Assembly: GCF_017562075.2 (NCBI RefSeq)
Contig: NC_054081.1
Coordinates: 3,528,739-3,592,738, forward strand
Source: Anopheles merus
Lineage: Eukaryota; Arthropoda; Insecta; Diptera; Culicidae
Length of the DNA stretch: 64,000 bases
Direction: 5' to 3'
Below the pieces are notes generated by a model. The model made no database searches. It saw only the letters and a list, made by a program, of their open reading frames with translations, and was not told the origin of the DNA. Of this stretch, positions 43,000 through 55,329 are shown piece by piece. The stretch's first letter is position 1, and every line of letters begins with the position of its first letter. A program made the translations under genes and the position numbers.

Positions 43000-45873
43000 C
43001 GTCAGTATATTCCGAATCCTTTTAACGACAATGGTTGACAATTTTGTTCTTAGCCTAACGGACCTAACACTAATACATCGACAATTCAAACGCAACGCTA
43101 ACGCTTCACCCAGTGAAAATACGCACACAATATGCTGGATGAACGTAGCCCTAGCTGTCAAGACACAACAATAACAAAAAACGTAAACAATCATCTTTTT
43201 ATGAATTTTGTCTTTCAATCAATTACTAAGGGTTATCATCATTTAAAGCTTATAACGATACCAAGGATTAAAAATGTTGCACACCATGCTTCTGAAACTC
43301 AATCTACGCAAAAATCCAATCCAGGGGAAAATATTTATAAGAACTCAAAATTTTGAAATATTCTACCAAAACAGCCACCAACATATTTTCTCGCTAAGAA
43401 AGAATAAACAAATTAGTGTTCCTAGAAGCACCCTTCTTCTCTTAGACTTGTGTGTGTGTGTGTGTGTGCAATAAAAAGAGGCAATCCACGCGAAACGCTT
43501 ATCGCTTTAACGAGCTACGGAGCAGTGTAGAGGAAGTAGCGGCGAATTGCACGCCCTCGTATGCGTGTGTATGCGCGCGTGTGTGTGTATTAGTGACAGC
43601 GTGTGGATGCGTGCTTGGCGTGTTTTACTTTCAATTAGGGAAACCCCGTAAGATACGCGGCGGGGGAAAGGCTAGCCCGCTCAGTTTTGTTTCTCCCCCT
43701 CCTTGCACGGACATGAGTGGAATAATTGCATGAATTTAATTTCTTACCCCCTTCATTTCAACTCAACCTACTCTCTCCACTCACAGCAATAAGTTCACTT
43801 TTGTCGCGTGCCATGCGTGCGAGAAGGGAAGGTGGAAAGCATAGTGTACCGCCGTGAAAGTTTAATTTTCTCCCATTTGCTTCATTTCCCCACCGCGGGA
43901 TCGTTTGTTCTATTTTAAAATGGGTTTCTAAAGTTTTAACTGTTTACCATCGATCTCATCCGTCGCACGTATGTGTTGCGGTAAGCGTGTCTGTGTGTCT
44001 GTGTGTGTGCACGCGCACTTAGGGGAAGCAAATGAGCTACAAATAGTAATTATTCTCAATTAATTAGCGCCTGCTTGGCGAGAATGATTGAAGTTTGCGG
44101 ATGGAGAAGTTTTGCTTCGATCACTTAATTACCCAACTCCAAAAGGGAAGCAAGGGCGCTGGTTGGCTTCTTTAGTTGTTGTGATTATGTGTTTACGCCA
44201 AAATGAAAAGCGGTGTAGATGAAGGGTTTGAAGTAGAGCTTGCTGTGAAGGAAATCGAACAACAAAACAAGCGTTTGCAGGGAGAAATGTTTGGCAACGC
44301 GTTGCGGTCGTTTGGTTTGCATTTGCCGCAAGTTTGAAAGCGACCACTGTGGACATGCAATTTAATATAAAACGATGAAAACCGGGTAAGAAAAAGAAAG
44401 AACAGAAGCAGAAAAGCAAAACATTTTCGTCGTTCATTGTCGCTCTGTGCAGGAGCGCTGTTCAAATGCTGACAGCATTCGATTTGCAGCAGGCTGTCAA
44501 CGGCAACGGCGCTTTGGCAGCAATAGGACCCCGCAAGCCGCACACCGACAGGTGCAAGCACTGGCTGTATATGTGTGGGTGTGTCTGTGCGTGCGCGTTT
44601 GATTCCCAAAAGGGTGGAAATTGTGGCCCCGATGATTCAATGCCCCGCTAGTAATGTGGCACAGTGTGCACCGGTGCCTTTATTTTACCTTCCAATTTTT
44701 TTTGTCGAAAGGGAGTTGATTTGTAACTTGTTTGCGCGGGTGAATGGGAAAAGCAAAACAACAACAGCAAGCAAAGAAGAAGAAGAAGAAAAAAACAACC
44801 CTCAAAGCACCCCCATTGCAGAGCGAAAGCTCGGGGACCAAAGTTGACTTAAACTTAACTCGCTGTCGAGGATTATTGGAAATCTTTTGAAAATCCCCCG
44901 CGCCCGCCCCTGCCGGGCGGGCTTCGAATCTGAAATCTGAAGTTGGCGAAAAATGTCACCCGCACTGAGCAGGGAACAGTGGGGGTTGGAGATAGAAGGA
45001 GGTAGAAATGTACCTAAAAAAAAAAGGGGAAAAGAAATGGAGAGGAAATGGGAAACAAAAATGGTGAATTTGGCAAGCGGAATACCTTCGGGAATACGGG
45101 GCGGAAAAAGAGAAAGAAAGAGAGAATGAATCAGAAAAAAAAGAAAAGGAAAAAATGGGAATTTTGAGAAGGAAAACACACACAAACACACAGGGCAGAT
45201 TGTTGTGCGGAATACCGAAATACGCGACGCGCAATATTGGCCGTGGTGTTGGCCGTGGGGCGGCAAACCGCAAGCACGCAAAGGAGGAAAAAAACACACA
45301 CACACACGCGCGCGCAAAAAGTATAGCAAACGGAAAAAAAGGGAAGACCCCCTCCTTCCCAATGGTAATGGAAGCGATGAAAAATTGAAAAACCGTATTT
45401 TCGCTGAAAGCCTCTTAAGAGATCATTCACATTTCGTCCCCGTGCGCTGCCGAGCGGTGTAACGTACGTGTGCGTTTCGCCTTACCGCTTTTTTCTCCTT
45501 CTTCTTCTTCTTCTTTCCTCTATCATTTCTCCTTTGGCGCTTTGGCTCCCCTGTGCATCCCTCACCAAGCTGTGTGGGGGGGGGGGGGGGGAGGGGTGGA
45601 GAGGATAAATATTTCCTTCCACTGGGGCGCCACGGCAAGGGCCCAAACTTGGGCGGCTTTTTACCTTTAGGCAGGGATCGGGGGGAACGAGCTGCCAGCT
45701 GCCTTCGCTGAAGGACCAAGAAAAGAGGCAGAAGAGAAGAAGAAGGGTATGAAGAAGGGAAGATGGAGGTGTGGGCAAGAGATTCTGCGGAAGCCCACAG
45801 TTTGAAATACGGCCACCGAAACACCGCAAACACTCGCCGCCACCCCAAAAGTCTCGATTGAGAAGTTGAAATG

Positions 45874-45953
<80 letters not shown>

Positions 45954-46960
45954 AGTGTGCAGGAGTGCTCAAAAACCATCACTCAGCCGGCACAGGAAGA
46001 TGGAAGACGGGCCCAAAATAAATGCTCGAGCAAAAAACACACACACTCACTTCACAAATATTCTCGCTCGTGCTGCCATGCTTTTTTTTGTTTGTTGTTG
46101 TTGTAGGCTTGCTCCTTTGCTATAGTGCGATTTCGCCTCATCTTCCTCCCCCCCCCCTTCCCACAGTTCCATTAAACCGCCCGGATTAGTAAATCTTAAG
46201 AAGTTCGGTTTCGCGCCGAGCCGAGGGGTTTGATTTATGCGATTAATTTGAAAGAATGCCTTCCATCATTCCTTCATTTTGCTTCCCGGTGGAGCATCGT
46301 GAAGCGGACGCATAGACACACATACCAAAAAAAGTTGTGTCTGTGTGTGTAGCTGTGCCTATGTTAAGGATGGATGGGATATTGCTTTCATATTTCATCG
46401 CGCACCGACCAAACGGGAGGGTGGAATTATTTTTCCATTTCGAGCAGCACTTGGCCGCACAGGCATGCAGGCGGGCAAAACAGCGTATAAGGTTCATCAT
46501 ATCGCTCACGAACCAGTCGGCAGAGTGGAAGTCGAACAAAAAAAAAAAACACCCCTCCGGAAGGCGACGAATACACGAGGGTTAATAATTTGACAAGTGG
46601 AAATAAAGGATCTCCCTCCGCCTGCCGACTTAAACAGCCCATTATGATTAACACAAACAAATGCACACACACACACACATACACATTTGCGTACGTTTTA
46701 TTTCAATGTCAATGTCACGGGGCGGCGGTGTTGGTGTTGCTGTTTGGCTACCGGAACACATGTCGTGAGTGTAATGAAATGGACCGGTAAGAATTTTGCA
46801 CCGTTTATTTGTGCGAATGGGTCTTGTTTGAATCCAACAGGAAATTAAACCATCTGACTGATGCTGGCTCTAGCTGTGATTGTGCGACTTGAAGTGATGG
46901 ATTAATTGTGGGTAAAATCATTCTTATCAGCATGCTGGGAGAGGGAAATGCTAAAGAGGG
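43000..46960. other. Non-coding, microsatellite-rich stretch
   Basis: GT runs near 43449-43470 and 43580, CA near 45176 and 45296, CTT near 45490-45515, poly-G near 45577-45590. No gene is supported. Confidence 0.5.
45881..45947. repeat. (GT)33 microsatellite
   Basis: 67 uninterrupted bases of GT, the longest pure dinucleotide run in the window. It is open in two frames as a Cys-Val repeat, which is not a protein. Confidence 0.98.
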
Positions 46961-46979
46961 CAACGCTGTGTTGCTGTAA

Positions 46980-46997
46980 GCGCCGGAAGGTATGCAA
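46980..46997 (-). promoter_or_regulatory. Su(Hw)-like motif, 16 of 18
   Basis: Plus strand GCGCCGGAAGGTATGCAA, in single-copy DNA with no repeat family beside it. Confidence 0.6.
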
Positions 46998-46999
46998 AA

Positions 47000-47842
47000 G
47001 GGACCCTTTTTTCATTTATAGGGCACAGATTGAATTGATGTTTTTTTTTTAAATTAAATATTAGTTTTGTTAATCCAGAATAGTGGCTGGAGTGAGTGTT
47101 GCCCCACAAGGAGAACTTTGTAAAAAAAAAGAAAAAAAAAAAACGAAAACCCCCAAAACCACGAATCACTGTTTCAGCTCCCACGGCGCAATGACGCTAG
47201 TTTTTATATGGTGCAAACAAAGCCTGCGGCAAACAAATCGAACACTTCCCCCCGAAGCACCAGCAGCTTTACATCCACCGCCGTCCCGCCCCCCTCCCCT
47301 TCCCTCTTGTTCGAAACAAAAACGACACCTTCACGTGTACGCGACATCGGCCACCGGTGAGGCGGGCAACCATCCGGGGCAACAAAAAAAAAAAAAAAAC
47401 CGCAACAATCATAGCGAGCCCGGCAACGCGCACCGTTCGAATGTGTACCGCCTCGGCTTCGGCTGTAAAGCAAATGATGAAAGAGTGAAGAAAAAGAGGA
47501 AGAAGAACCAACAAAAACCCTCCACAACCCACACACACACACACACACCAACGGGCAGGAAAAAGACAGAATCGCAAATCGGGTTGCTACCGCAGGAATA
47601 CGCGCGCAATAGCAACAACAACAAAGCGGAAGAAGCAGCCAGGACGTGCTGATCCCCCGTCCCTATCCACTCTCTTGCCCACTCGCCTCCGCCGCTCGCC
47701 CCTGGTTGGCAGTTTATCGACTTCAATTTCGCTTAACTGACAGTTTAGTACGCCTTGGTGACTTCATCCGATGAAAGATTCATCCGCGCGAATCCGCGAC
47801 GGCCGCGTGGGAGTTTTCCGAAGTTGCTCCGGTTTTATTTCC

Positions 47843-47881
<39 letters not shown>

Positions 47882-48158
47882 CAGCTCTCCCCCCATTCCT
47901 GGCTGATTTGTTTCAACCATTCGCATTCGATGCATTGTTGGTGGTTGGGCGTTGGTGGTTTTATTGTTCTTTCTCTTGTTCTTTCTCTCTATGTGTGTGT
48001 GTGTGCGTTTTCACCCTTCTCGGTTGTTTTGGTGCTACACAGGTGATGATGCTTCAGGTATTGTGATGCGTGCGCGCGATGTAAAGTTATTGCCAGCTGT
48101 CAATGGCTGCTAGCTTGCGACAGTCCCCTGTGGCTGTCTTGTCCCCCGCGTTCTCGTT

Positions 48159-48193
<35 letters not shown>

Positions 48194-48540
48194 ATGTGCT
48201 CTCGCTTCCCCGAATTGTGAAGAAATTTGCCGCAGCATTCAATGGGTGTAAATTCCTCCGTGGCTTATCCTAGACTAGCGCTGTGCAACGCGCACCCGCT
48301 CCACTCTTGATTATTGGGCGACGGGCGTTGGCGGGCACAATAATGTCACCCGGTGGCGCAAATGGGCTGTAAGATTGCGTGCAAACCATTGGCTTGATTT
48401 TTATCGCAAACACCGATCCGATTACGGCGCACTTCAAACACATTACCGTCGACCGGTGTGATTTGTTCTCGATTTTCCCGCTGGCCGATGCAGAGGGTCG
48501 GGGCAGATAAACTGCAGCCGTGGTCGTAAAGGGAAGCTTT
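47000..48540. other. Non-coding stretch with CT and GT tracts
   Basis: (CT)n at about 47844-47881 and (GT)n at 48163-48192, poly-A near 47383. No gene is supported. Confidence 0.5.
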
Positions 48541-48551
48541 TGCTGTAGCTG

Positions 48552-48569
48552 CTGCCTAACTTTGGGCGC
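48552..48569 (+). promoter_or_regulatory. Su(Hw)-like motif, 14 of 18, left half of an inverted pair
   Basis: CTGCCTAACTTTGGGCGC, GCCTAC-like variant. Its GGCGC arm points at the next site. Confidence 0.4.
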
Positions 48570-48578
48570 CGCACAAAG

Positions 48579-48597
48579 CCGCCTTAAAGGTAGGCAA
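48579..48597 (-). promoter_or_regulatory. Su(Hw)-like motif with a 1-bp insertion, right half of an inverted pair
   Basis: Plus strand CCGCCTTAAAGGTAGGCAA, the mirror of the neighbouring site with 9 bp between them. Confidence 0.4.
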
Positions 48598-48619
48598 CGC
48601 GCTAGAGCATGCGTGGCGC

Positions 48620-50700
48620 CCGATACGATGCTCTCACGCAGGTAAAGCCGTACGATTGAATCTAAATAATTACGAAATATTGTTTTACATCGGCTAAGCG
48701 GTCCTTTTTTTTTGTTTTGTACCCATCCATTCCACTCTCTCCGTACCCACGGCACGTGGTACACGGGTTTCCAAGGCAGCCCAACAGGCTCCACCGTGTT
48801 TTTTTCTGCTTGCGCCCGGGTTTTAATCCTTCCCGTGTGCCGCCTTCGCACTGGTCGCATTTATAATCATCACAGTTGGCATCCTTTAATCAGCTTGCTG
48901 ATCAAACAAACGCTCAAACAATCTTTCCGAAAGCGAAGCAAGACAACACACACAAAAAAAAAAACAGAAAAGATGAAATGGTAAAAAAGCGCACAAAAAC
49001 CAAATCAGCGAAGCCTCGCGAAACTCGCGGACCCTTCATCACAGCAAACATTGGGGTCCGGGTGACGGGTACAAAGGACAGCGAACAGCGTTTGAGAATA
49101 TATAATTTTATTTTTTTTTGGTTTGGTTCGTTGCTGTTGCTCTCCCTTTCCATTTTCGCTTCCTTGCCGTTTGATGTTTCAATACCGCACCGCGTGGGCG
49201 GGTCGGGCTTTCTAAATAGAATTAACCTTTTGCTTTGAAAAAAAAAAACGAAGCGGGAGCGACAGCACCAGCAGCAATAACAAAAAAGAAGAGGTCCCAA
49301 CAAACACCAACCACCACCTACAGCGCGTGATTGAAATGAATTTTCCACCATTAGGCACACGCTGCATCCTTTTTTTTTTTTTTTTTTGCTAGACGTATCC
49401 CGCGAGGGATCCTGTGCCGTGATTTAATACCCTTTGCGGCAAGTGGGGGACGAGAAGAGGGTGTAAATGAAGGGTGTGTGTGCTTCATTGTTTGCTGCAT
49501 GATTATGTTTGGTACTCACTTTAATGTGAATTACAGTGGGTGTGATCAGTTTTTTTGTTTGTTACTCAAAAAAAAATCGTACCATGTGTGAAGAAATAAA
49601 CCCGCTCTTGAGGGGTTTATTATGATGCTTTACATGATTAGGTAGGATTGCAGCAGAGCAGTGACGCATTTGTGTTTTGCAAATTACTGTTTGACATTAA
49701 AAACTTACATCCATAACATCGAGAGTGGTGAGGCGAAGCTCACGTTTGCACGTTACGCTATGACAGCGACACAGATTCGGCCAGATTCTTGCAACACTCA
49801 AACACATTCGCTAAGCACGGTTCGTTCGACTAGACAACTCGGCCCGAGGCACAGCATCACCGAAGACGGTGAAAAATATCTCAATGAGATCTTGCTATCT
49901 CTGATCGGCTGGGGCAGCCCCCCCCCTCGGCCGCGCTGGTTGTCCGGTACCACATTGGCTGTCGAATGCCGAACCTTTACCGACCGGCACGAAGATAAAC
50001 TAGCGTGATTAAGGCTAATCGTTCCGGGGCGAGATCCTTTTAACGGAGCGCATTTTCCACCGGACAAACACACACACACACACTCATCGCCCAACCGCCA
50101 CGGGTTGATTGAGACCGGGAGCCTCCGGTTTTCACCGTCACTGGTGAATGGTGGATAGAGATTCATGGATTAAGGGGACTTAATTGATACAATTTCCTCG
50201 CTGTGGACCGAGCCATCTCGTCCGTTGGTGTGTACAGTTTGTTACACAGAAAATTGAAATTTTTGTATCGCTCGGACCTTTGGTGGACCTTTGCGCCGTC
50301 GCCGGTTGGTTGCGAAAGGAGTGGTTTTATGTGGAAACTACTTTAAAAATTAAACGTTAAAAGACAAAGAAAACGATTACGGCGTGCCGTAGCATTTGGC
50401 GGAGTTTTGCGATGCAACGGTTAAGCAGGTCGCAGAAAAGTTTTTTTGTGTTTGTCACAATTTGCACCGATGTACTTGAACATGTCTGCCGATTCAGGCT
50501 ATTGGTGTAATTTTGTCTATTTTTGTACTTATAATTTCGTAATAATAATATTAAAAAATATCTTAAACAGGAACGATTGCAGTGTTTTTTTTTATTGCTT
50601 GACAGAATAGCAAAACTTCGATGAACAAACGACAAATGAAATACCGATCGATATTAAAAAAGAAATAATGTACAAAGCATTGCACATCTTTGCATGCAAA
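48620..50700. other. Non-coding stretch
   Basis: Poly-T near 49369-49388, short A runs, short CA near 50067. No gene is supported. Confidence 0.5.
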
Positions 50701-50715
50701 CGCTTAGCTGAGGAA

Positions 50716-50733
50716 ACGCCTGTATGTATGCAA
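50716..50733 (-). promoter_or_regulatory. Su(Hw)-like motif, 14 of 18
   Basis: Plus strand ACGCCTGTATGTATGCAA; the core GTATGCAA is exact. Confidence 0.5.
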
Positions 50734-50883
50734 TGTTCGCAAACGGGGCTCATTTAAAAATGATTAAGGTTGCTCTAAAGGCGCTTAATACAATGGAACG
50801 AATATTTGCTTGCGGATCTGTGGCTTTTTTTTAATTTTATTGCACTTAATGAAATATGATGAAAATTTTGTAAAAATATTTAA

Positions 50884-50901
50884 TTGCATACATTCAGGCA
50901 C
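50884..50901 (+). promoter_or_regulatory. Su(Hw)-like motif, 15 of 18
   Basis: TTGCATACATTCAGGCAC, opposite orientation to its neighbour at 50716. Confidence 0.56.
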
Positions 50902-50948
50902 TTATAAAGCGCGTTGAAATATCTTCCTTTGTATGTTCTATTGTAAAC

Positions 50949-50981
50949 CACACACAAACACAAACACACACACAAAAAACA

Positions 50982-51033
<52 letters not shown>

Positions 51034-51045
51034 ACACACACACAC

Positions 51046-51091
<46 letters not shown>

Positions 51092-51102
51092 TACACGCAC
51101 AC
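50949..51102. repeat. Compound CA microsatellite
   Basis: About 150 bp of CA with scattered A or C interruptions, flanked by Su(Hw)-like motifs at 50884 and 51218. Confidence 0.97.
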
Positions 51103-51217
51103 AGGATCACATGGCGTGTCATCTTTTAAGAATTGTTCGTCTGAGTTTGGACTGAGAAAGATATTTCCTTTCACTTGTCCAAACTAGCAAACACTATTTA
51201 TAGAAGGGAAAGGCAAA

Positions 51218-51236
51218 TTGCATACTGGTTAGGCGC
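51218..51236 (+). promoter_or_regulatory. Su(Hw)-like motif with a 1-bp insertion
   Basis: TTGCATACTGGTTAGGCGC; both arms are exact but the spacer is 5 rather than 4 bases. Confidence 0.45.
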
Positions 51237-51299
51237 ACAACATCTTAAACTCAACATAGTGGCTTGTTAAAAATGAAAAGGAGTTTCAAATGCAGCTCC

Positions 51300-53261
51300 A
51301 CAAACCGGTCTCCACCCACCATTTCCATCCATGTCCTTGGTGTCTCTGCGTGTGTGTGTTATGGAATTTATATTTAATTGGTGGTTTTTCCATTTGCTCC
51401 CAAGCGGAAGCAACACGAGCTCAGGGTCATGCAGAGGGTATAAAAGCGAACCACCGCACACACTTACATTCTTTCATTGCTTTAAAACCGCTACAAAGTG
51501 TAAAGGTAAATGTCATAAAGCGGTGCTCGGAGGGTTGTTTTTCCTTTCTTCTTGCCCTCCCCAATGCCCGTGCTAATGCACACACACACACACACACACA
51601 CACACGCTACACCCGTATGTTCCAGGTGTGTGGGCTTGTATGATATTTCTGCTTTGCTGTATTTCTTATTCCAGCAGCAGCGGCGGCGGCGGCGGGCAGT
51701 AAAGACGTTCATCGCACCGCACCGCAATGATTCATGCCCCGGATATGCATCGGCGAGGGCAAAAAAGGGGTAGTGAAGCGGGACAGCGGGGGAATTATTA
51801 AAAAGAAAGGAAAACTCCTCGGGCCCGTTTCCAGCCGCGATTCGGTCCGGCAAAAATCGCCACGCATTGAGCGCTGGAAAGGAAACCCTTAGGACCAGCG
51901 GCGGTGGGTCCTTTACACACACACACACAGTACCACACATACAGAAAGGGAGAGTGAGAGGGAGAGAGAGAGAGGAGGAAAAAGGGCTCGGTGGAAGTAT
52001 CTTCAAAACGCAAAGCGCAGGGAATGATTCATTATTTTAACATCGTCGGTATTCGCGTCGGGCCCCGCACTCACCCCGAGCACGACCGCACGAGCTTATG
52101 TAATTGTAACGGGTACGGATGCTTGGTGAAGAGAGGGAAGGGAGGGGAGGGGGGTAAGATGCAGAGGTTCGCTTTGAGTGCCTGGCGGTGGCGGGAATTT
52201 TATGCTTTTCCGGCAATGCTTATTTATTCCTATAGGTACACAGCCATGCGTGACGATAAATTATTACTTGACTCTTTTTTTTCGCTCTCTCTCTCTCTCT
52301 CTCTCGCTCTCCTTCTCACACACGCTTTTACGCTGGCTCCTCTGCCGGCCTGCGGCCTACCGGGGATGATGAAAGAAAGTGCCAACGCGCGCGAGGGGCC
52401 AACCGGCGGCCCGAGTAACGACGGACCAGCGCAGTGTTTTCCCGCGCGCGCGATAATCCACTCGCCGATATTTCCCAGCGGATCCCAGCCCTCATTGATG
52501 TGTGTGTGTGTGTGTGCGGTGGTTTTGTGATTTTGTGGAAAATTGAAGTGGCATGTTTTGAGCGCCAAACGAGCATGGAAAGCTGGACCGGCCCCCTCCG
52601 GTGTCACCGAGCGCCGTTGGCCGACCCGGGACCAAGATGCACGCCAATCAGGATCAGCGTCTTTTGTTCGGTTCCGGCCGGTTTGATGGCGGCGGCCATC
52701 GATAGCCGAGTTCTGGGAGGGGGAGGGGTTTGGAAGCACAAAACTGGTGTTCGGAATCGGTTTTCAAAGCACTTTCGTTTCACTCGCCTAGTCACTGCCG
52801 GGGCGGGAAATCCGCCCAACAGGGGCAAGATTCCTGCGGGAGATGCTCGCGGGGTTTCTTTTTTTTTTGTTTGGCTTTCCACCATCCCCCCCCCCCATCG
52901 ATCCATCTCCATCCATCCATCCGGCCGGCAATGTGTGTGTGTTTTGGAAAATAAATAATTCAAAGCCTCAAACCGACTGCTTCCCTCCACGGCGGTGGTG
53001 GTGGCGGTGCTGATGGTAATAAAATTTTCCAAAATGGAAGCTACATTTGCTCAAAAACCCTCACGAGAGTCGGTAGAGATGAGCTCCGGCGGAGGAGCGG
53101 AGACGGGGGAGGGGGGAGGGGGAGTGGATTCGCGGAAGCCGTTTTTGGTTAAGAAAGCGCCATAAATATCTCCGTGTGTCCATTGTAAAGCGGCACCATT
53201 TGCCGTGCGGCACTACGGCGGACTGTGGCGGAGGAGCAAAATGGCGCTCAGGCAAATGTGA

Positions 53262-53317
<56 letters not shown>

Positions 53318-54100
53318 CACACTTCCAGCACAAAAGTGAAACGAGCGCCGGCGGGCTCGAAAATGGGGGTAAAGGATGGCCACCGCGATTTAACTCCAAC
53401 AAAGGAAGGACAGTTTCGTGACCAACAAACGAAATGAAGTCCTGCCAGTTCGAACCACTTCACTCGCCGACACACACACACACACACGCGCGCGCGCTCC
53501 GGGATTATTTCCGGGTTTATTTAGCTTCTTCCTCCTTTTTTTTGTTGCTTTCTTTTGGTTTCGCTTTTGGTCTGGTGGGAGAAAAGGTTGTTGAAATTTA
53601 CATTTTGGCCTGCGGTGGGACACCCGGACACGCTAATAATTGATCGGGCCACGGGAAACGGTTGGCTGCGGCCGGGACGAGTGACAGTGCACCGGCAGAT
53701 AGCCGGAATGGTTTTTTGGGGCGTTTTGGCAGAGATGTGGAGGTGGCCAGTCATCGGGCTGCAGTGAGCGGTGGAACGAAACCGAGCTTCTTTTCAGCGG
53801 TTTGTTTGCACTATTTTGCTGCTGCTGGTGGTGATGGTGCTAGACATGGTAGTGAGCTTTCGGCCGTGGAGGTAGGAGCGCTGCTAGTTAGGTTCGCAGA
53901 AAGACAAGAACTCTACAGTTAGAATTCAAAGCAACTATCGTTCCGATAATGGGACGATTCTATCGTGTTTGGAGCGACTTTTCTTAGTACCTTGATTGTT
54001 GTGAGTAATACGGTGAGTACGATCTTACGCTCTACTCGAATGATGGGAAGGACCACTCTTCAAGAATTTTGAAAAAGAAACCTAGAACATGCTTGTCGCC
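51300..54100. other. Non-coding, microsatellite-rich stretch
   Basis: (CA)n near 51580-51605, CT near 52285-52305, GT near 52498-52515, (GA)n at 53265-53313, CA near 53471-53487. No gene is supported. Confidence 0.5.
53265..53313. repeat. (AG)n microsatellite, 49 bp
   Basis: An uninterrupted AG run, the longest GA-type tract in the window. Confidence 0.97.
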
Positions 54101-54399
54101 GTGAGTCACAGTGAGTGAGTTGCAAGTCGACACAGAGAGTTAACCAATAAACGATTGAAATCATTTGTGAGTGACTTGCTAGTGGTGATAGAGAGTTAAT
54201 AAAAATAAATAAAATGAGCTATTCCATTCAATCGATAGAAGCCACAACTCCACATAATTTCTTCATAGTGAATACCTTTCATAGCCCAATGAATCTCAAT
54301 ACTACTACTACACCATTTACATCGAATCTCATGAAAGTATTGAGTATTTAAGATAAGCATTCAGTTGAGAAATCCTGCAAAACCATCAGAATTAGGCAT

Positions 54400-54870
54400 G
54401 GGACAATTGTGCGAGACCTATGGCGTACACTCAGTTCACTATAGTGTGCGGTTGATCGCCGCACGCGAAAAAGTGACCGGGTAGGTCATCCGCACGCATA
54501 CAGGTCTTACTGAAATGGGCTCAGAACAATATGCAAGATAACTGTTCGTGTCATAACGAACATTGAGTGAGAAATAATGCACATATTGCTAGCGTGGTCT
54601 GATTGATCAATCGCACACAGCCACACAAAAAGAACTCCTGCCGCACACTGATCCCACACTGAGTGAGAAAGAACACTCATAGCCGTTGGGTCGTTCGCAC
54701 ACAGCCGCACGCACGTTCAGTTAGTTCAGTCGCACACTGCTGCACGCGTATTCAGTAGGGTCAGTCGCACACTACCGCACAAAAAGAACTCTTGTCACAC
54801 ACTGCCGCACGCGCGTTCGGTTAGTTCATTCGCACAAAAAGAACTCGTTAAGCGCACAGCAACCTAAAAG
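54400..54870. repeat. Degenerate tandem cluster with CGCACACTGCCGCACG units
   Basis: Units combine TCGCACAC(T/A)GCCGCAC, ACAAAAAGAACTC and GTTCAGTTAGTTCAGT in varying order, about 45-60 bp apart (for example 54610-54650, 54697-54735, 54738-54775, 54778-54835). There is no protein frame. It may be the relic of a larger element; the family is not recognised. Confidence 0.65.
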
Positions 54871-54932
54871 AGAAAGTTTGCAGATTTTACTCGTTTAGAT
54901 CAGCTTTCATTACAAATCAACTTAAGTATATA

Positions 54933-55155
54933 CAGTCTGTTCTCGAACAACGTTTGCTAAGTTCTTGTATGCAATCAGTACAATTGGCTCAAAGGATTCT
55001 CATATGCAAGATAAATTACTGTTTTGCAGAAAATTTGAAAAACTCTTAAAACTCTGAAATTTTTAAAAATTCTGCATAAGTTGTGATACATACATGGTTT
55101 AATGCAAACACCTAGTTGCATAGTTATGCATAAACCGCGTATCTCGGACTGACTG
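54933..55155. mobile_element. Small Tc1/pogo-type MITE with TA target duplication
   Basis: Left end TA|CAGTCTGTTCTCGAACAACG. Right end in reverse complement CAGTCAGTCCGAGATACGCG, followed by TA. 223 bp, non-coding. Only the first few bases of the ends match well, so the call is moderate. Confidence 0.5.
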
Positions 55156-55329
55156 TATTTATAATTAAAATTACAGCCTTAAAAGCAGTAACTTTCTGTT
55201 CTTGCATTAAAATTTCGATAAAATAGAACATTATATTTAAAAAAAAAGATAGTTAGCTCAAGCTCAATTGGAATTGAGCGACTGACCTACCGCACGCGTT
55301 TAGTTCATCATACTGACCGAACTACATCG

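Noticed and set aside
45657..45674. CTTTTTACCTTTAGGCAG
   Set aside because: Only the right half of the 18-mer is present in a T-rich context; 12 of 18 matches is within chance.
45482..46125. Cys-Val and Thr-His repeat frames
   Set aside because: Translations of the (GT)n microsatellite; not proteins.
50880..51187. Cys-Val and Thr-His rich frames
   Set aside because: Translations of the compound CA microsatellite.
54400..54870. Regular repeats as a CRISPR array
   Set aside because: Repeats are degenerate, spacers are not unique or of equal size, and the genome is eukaryotic.
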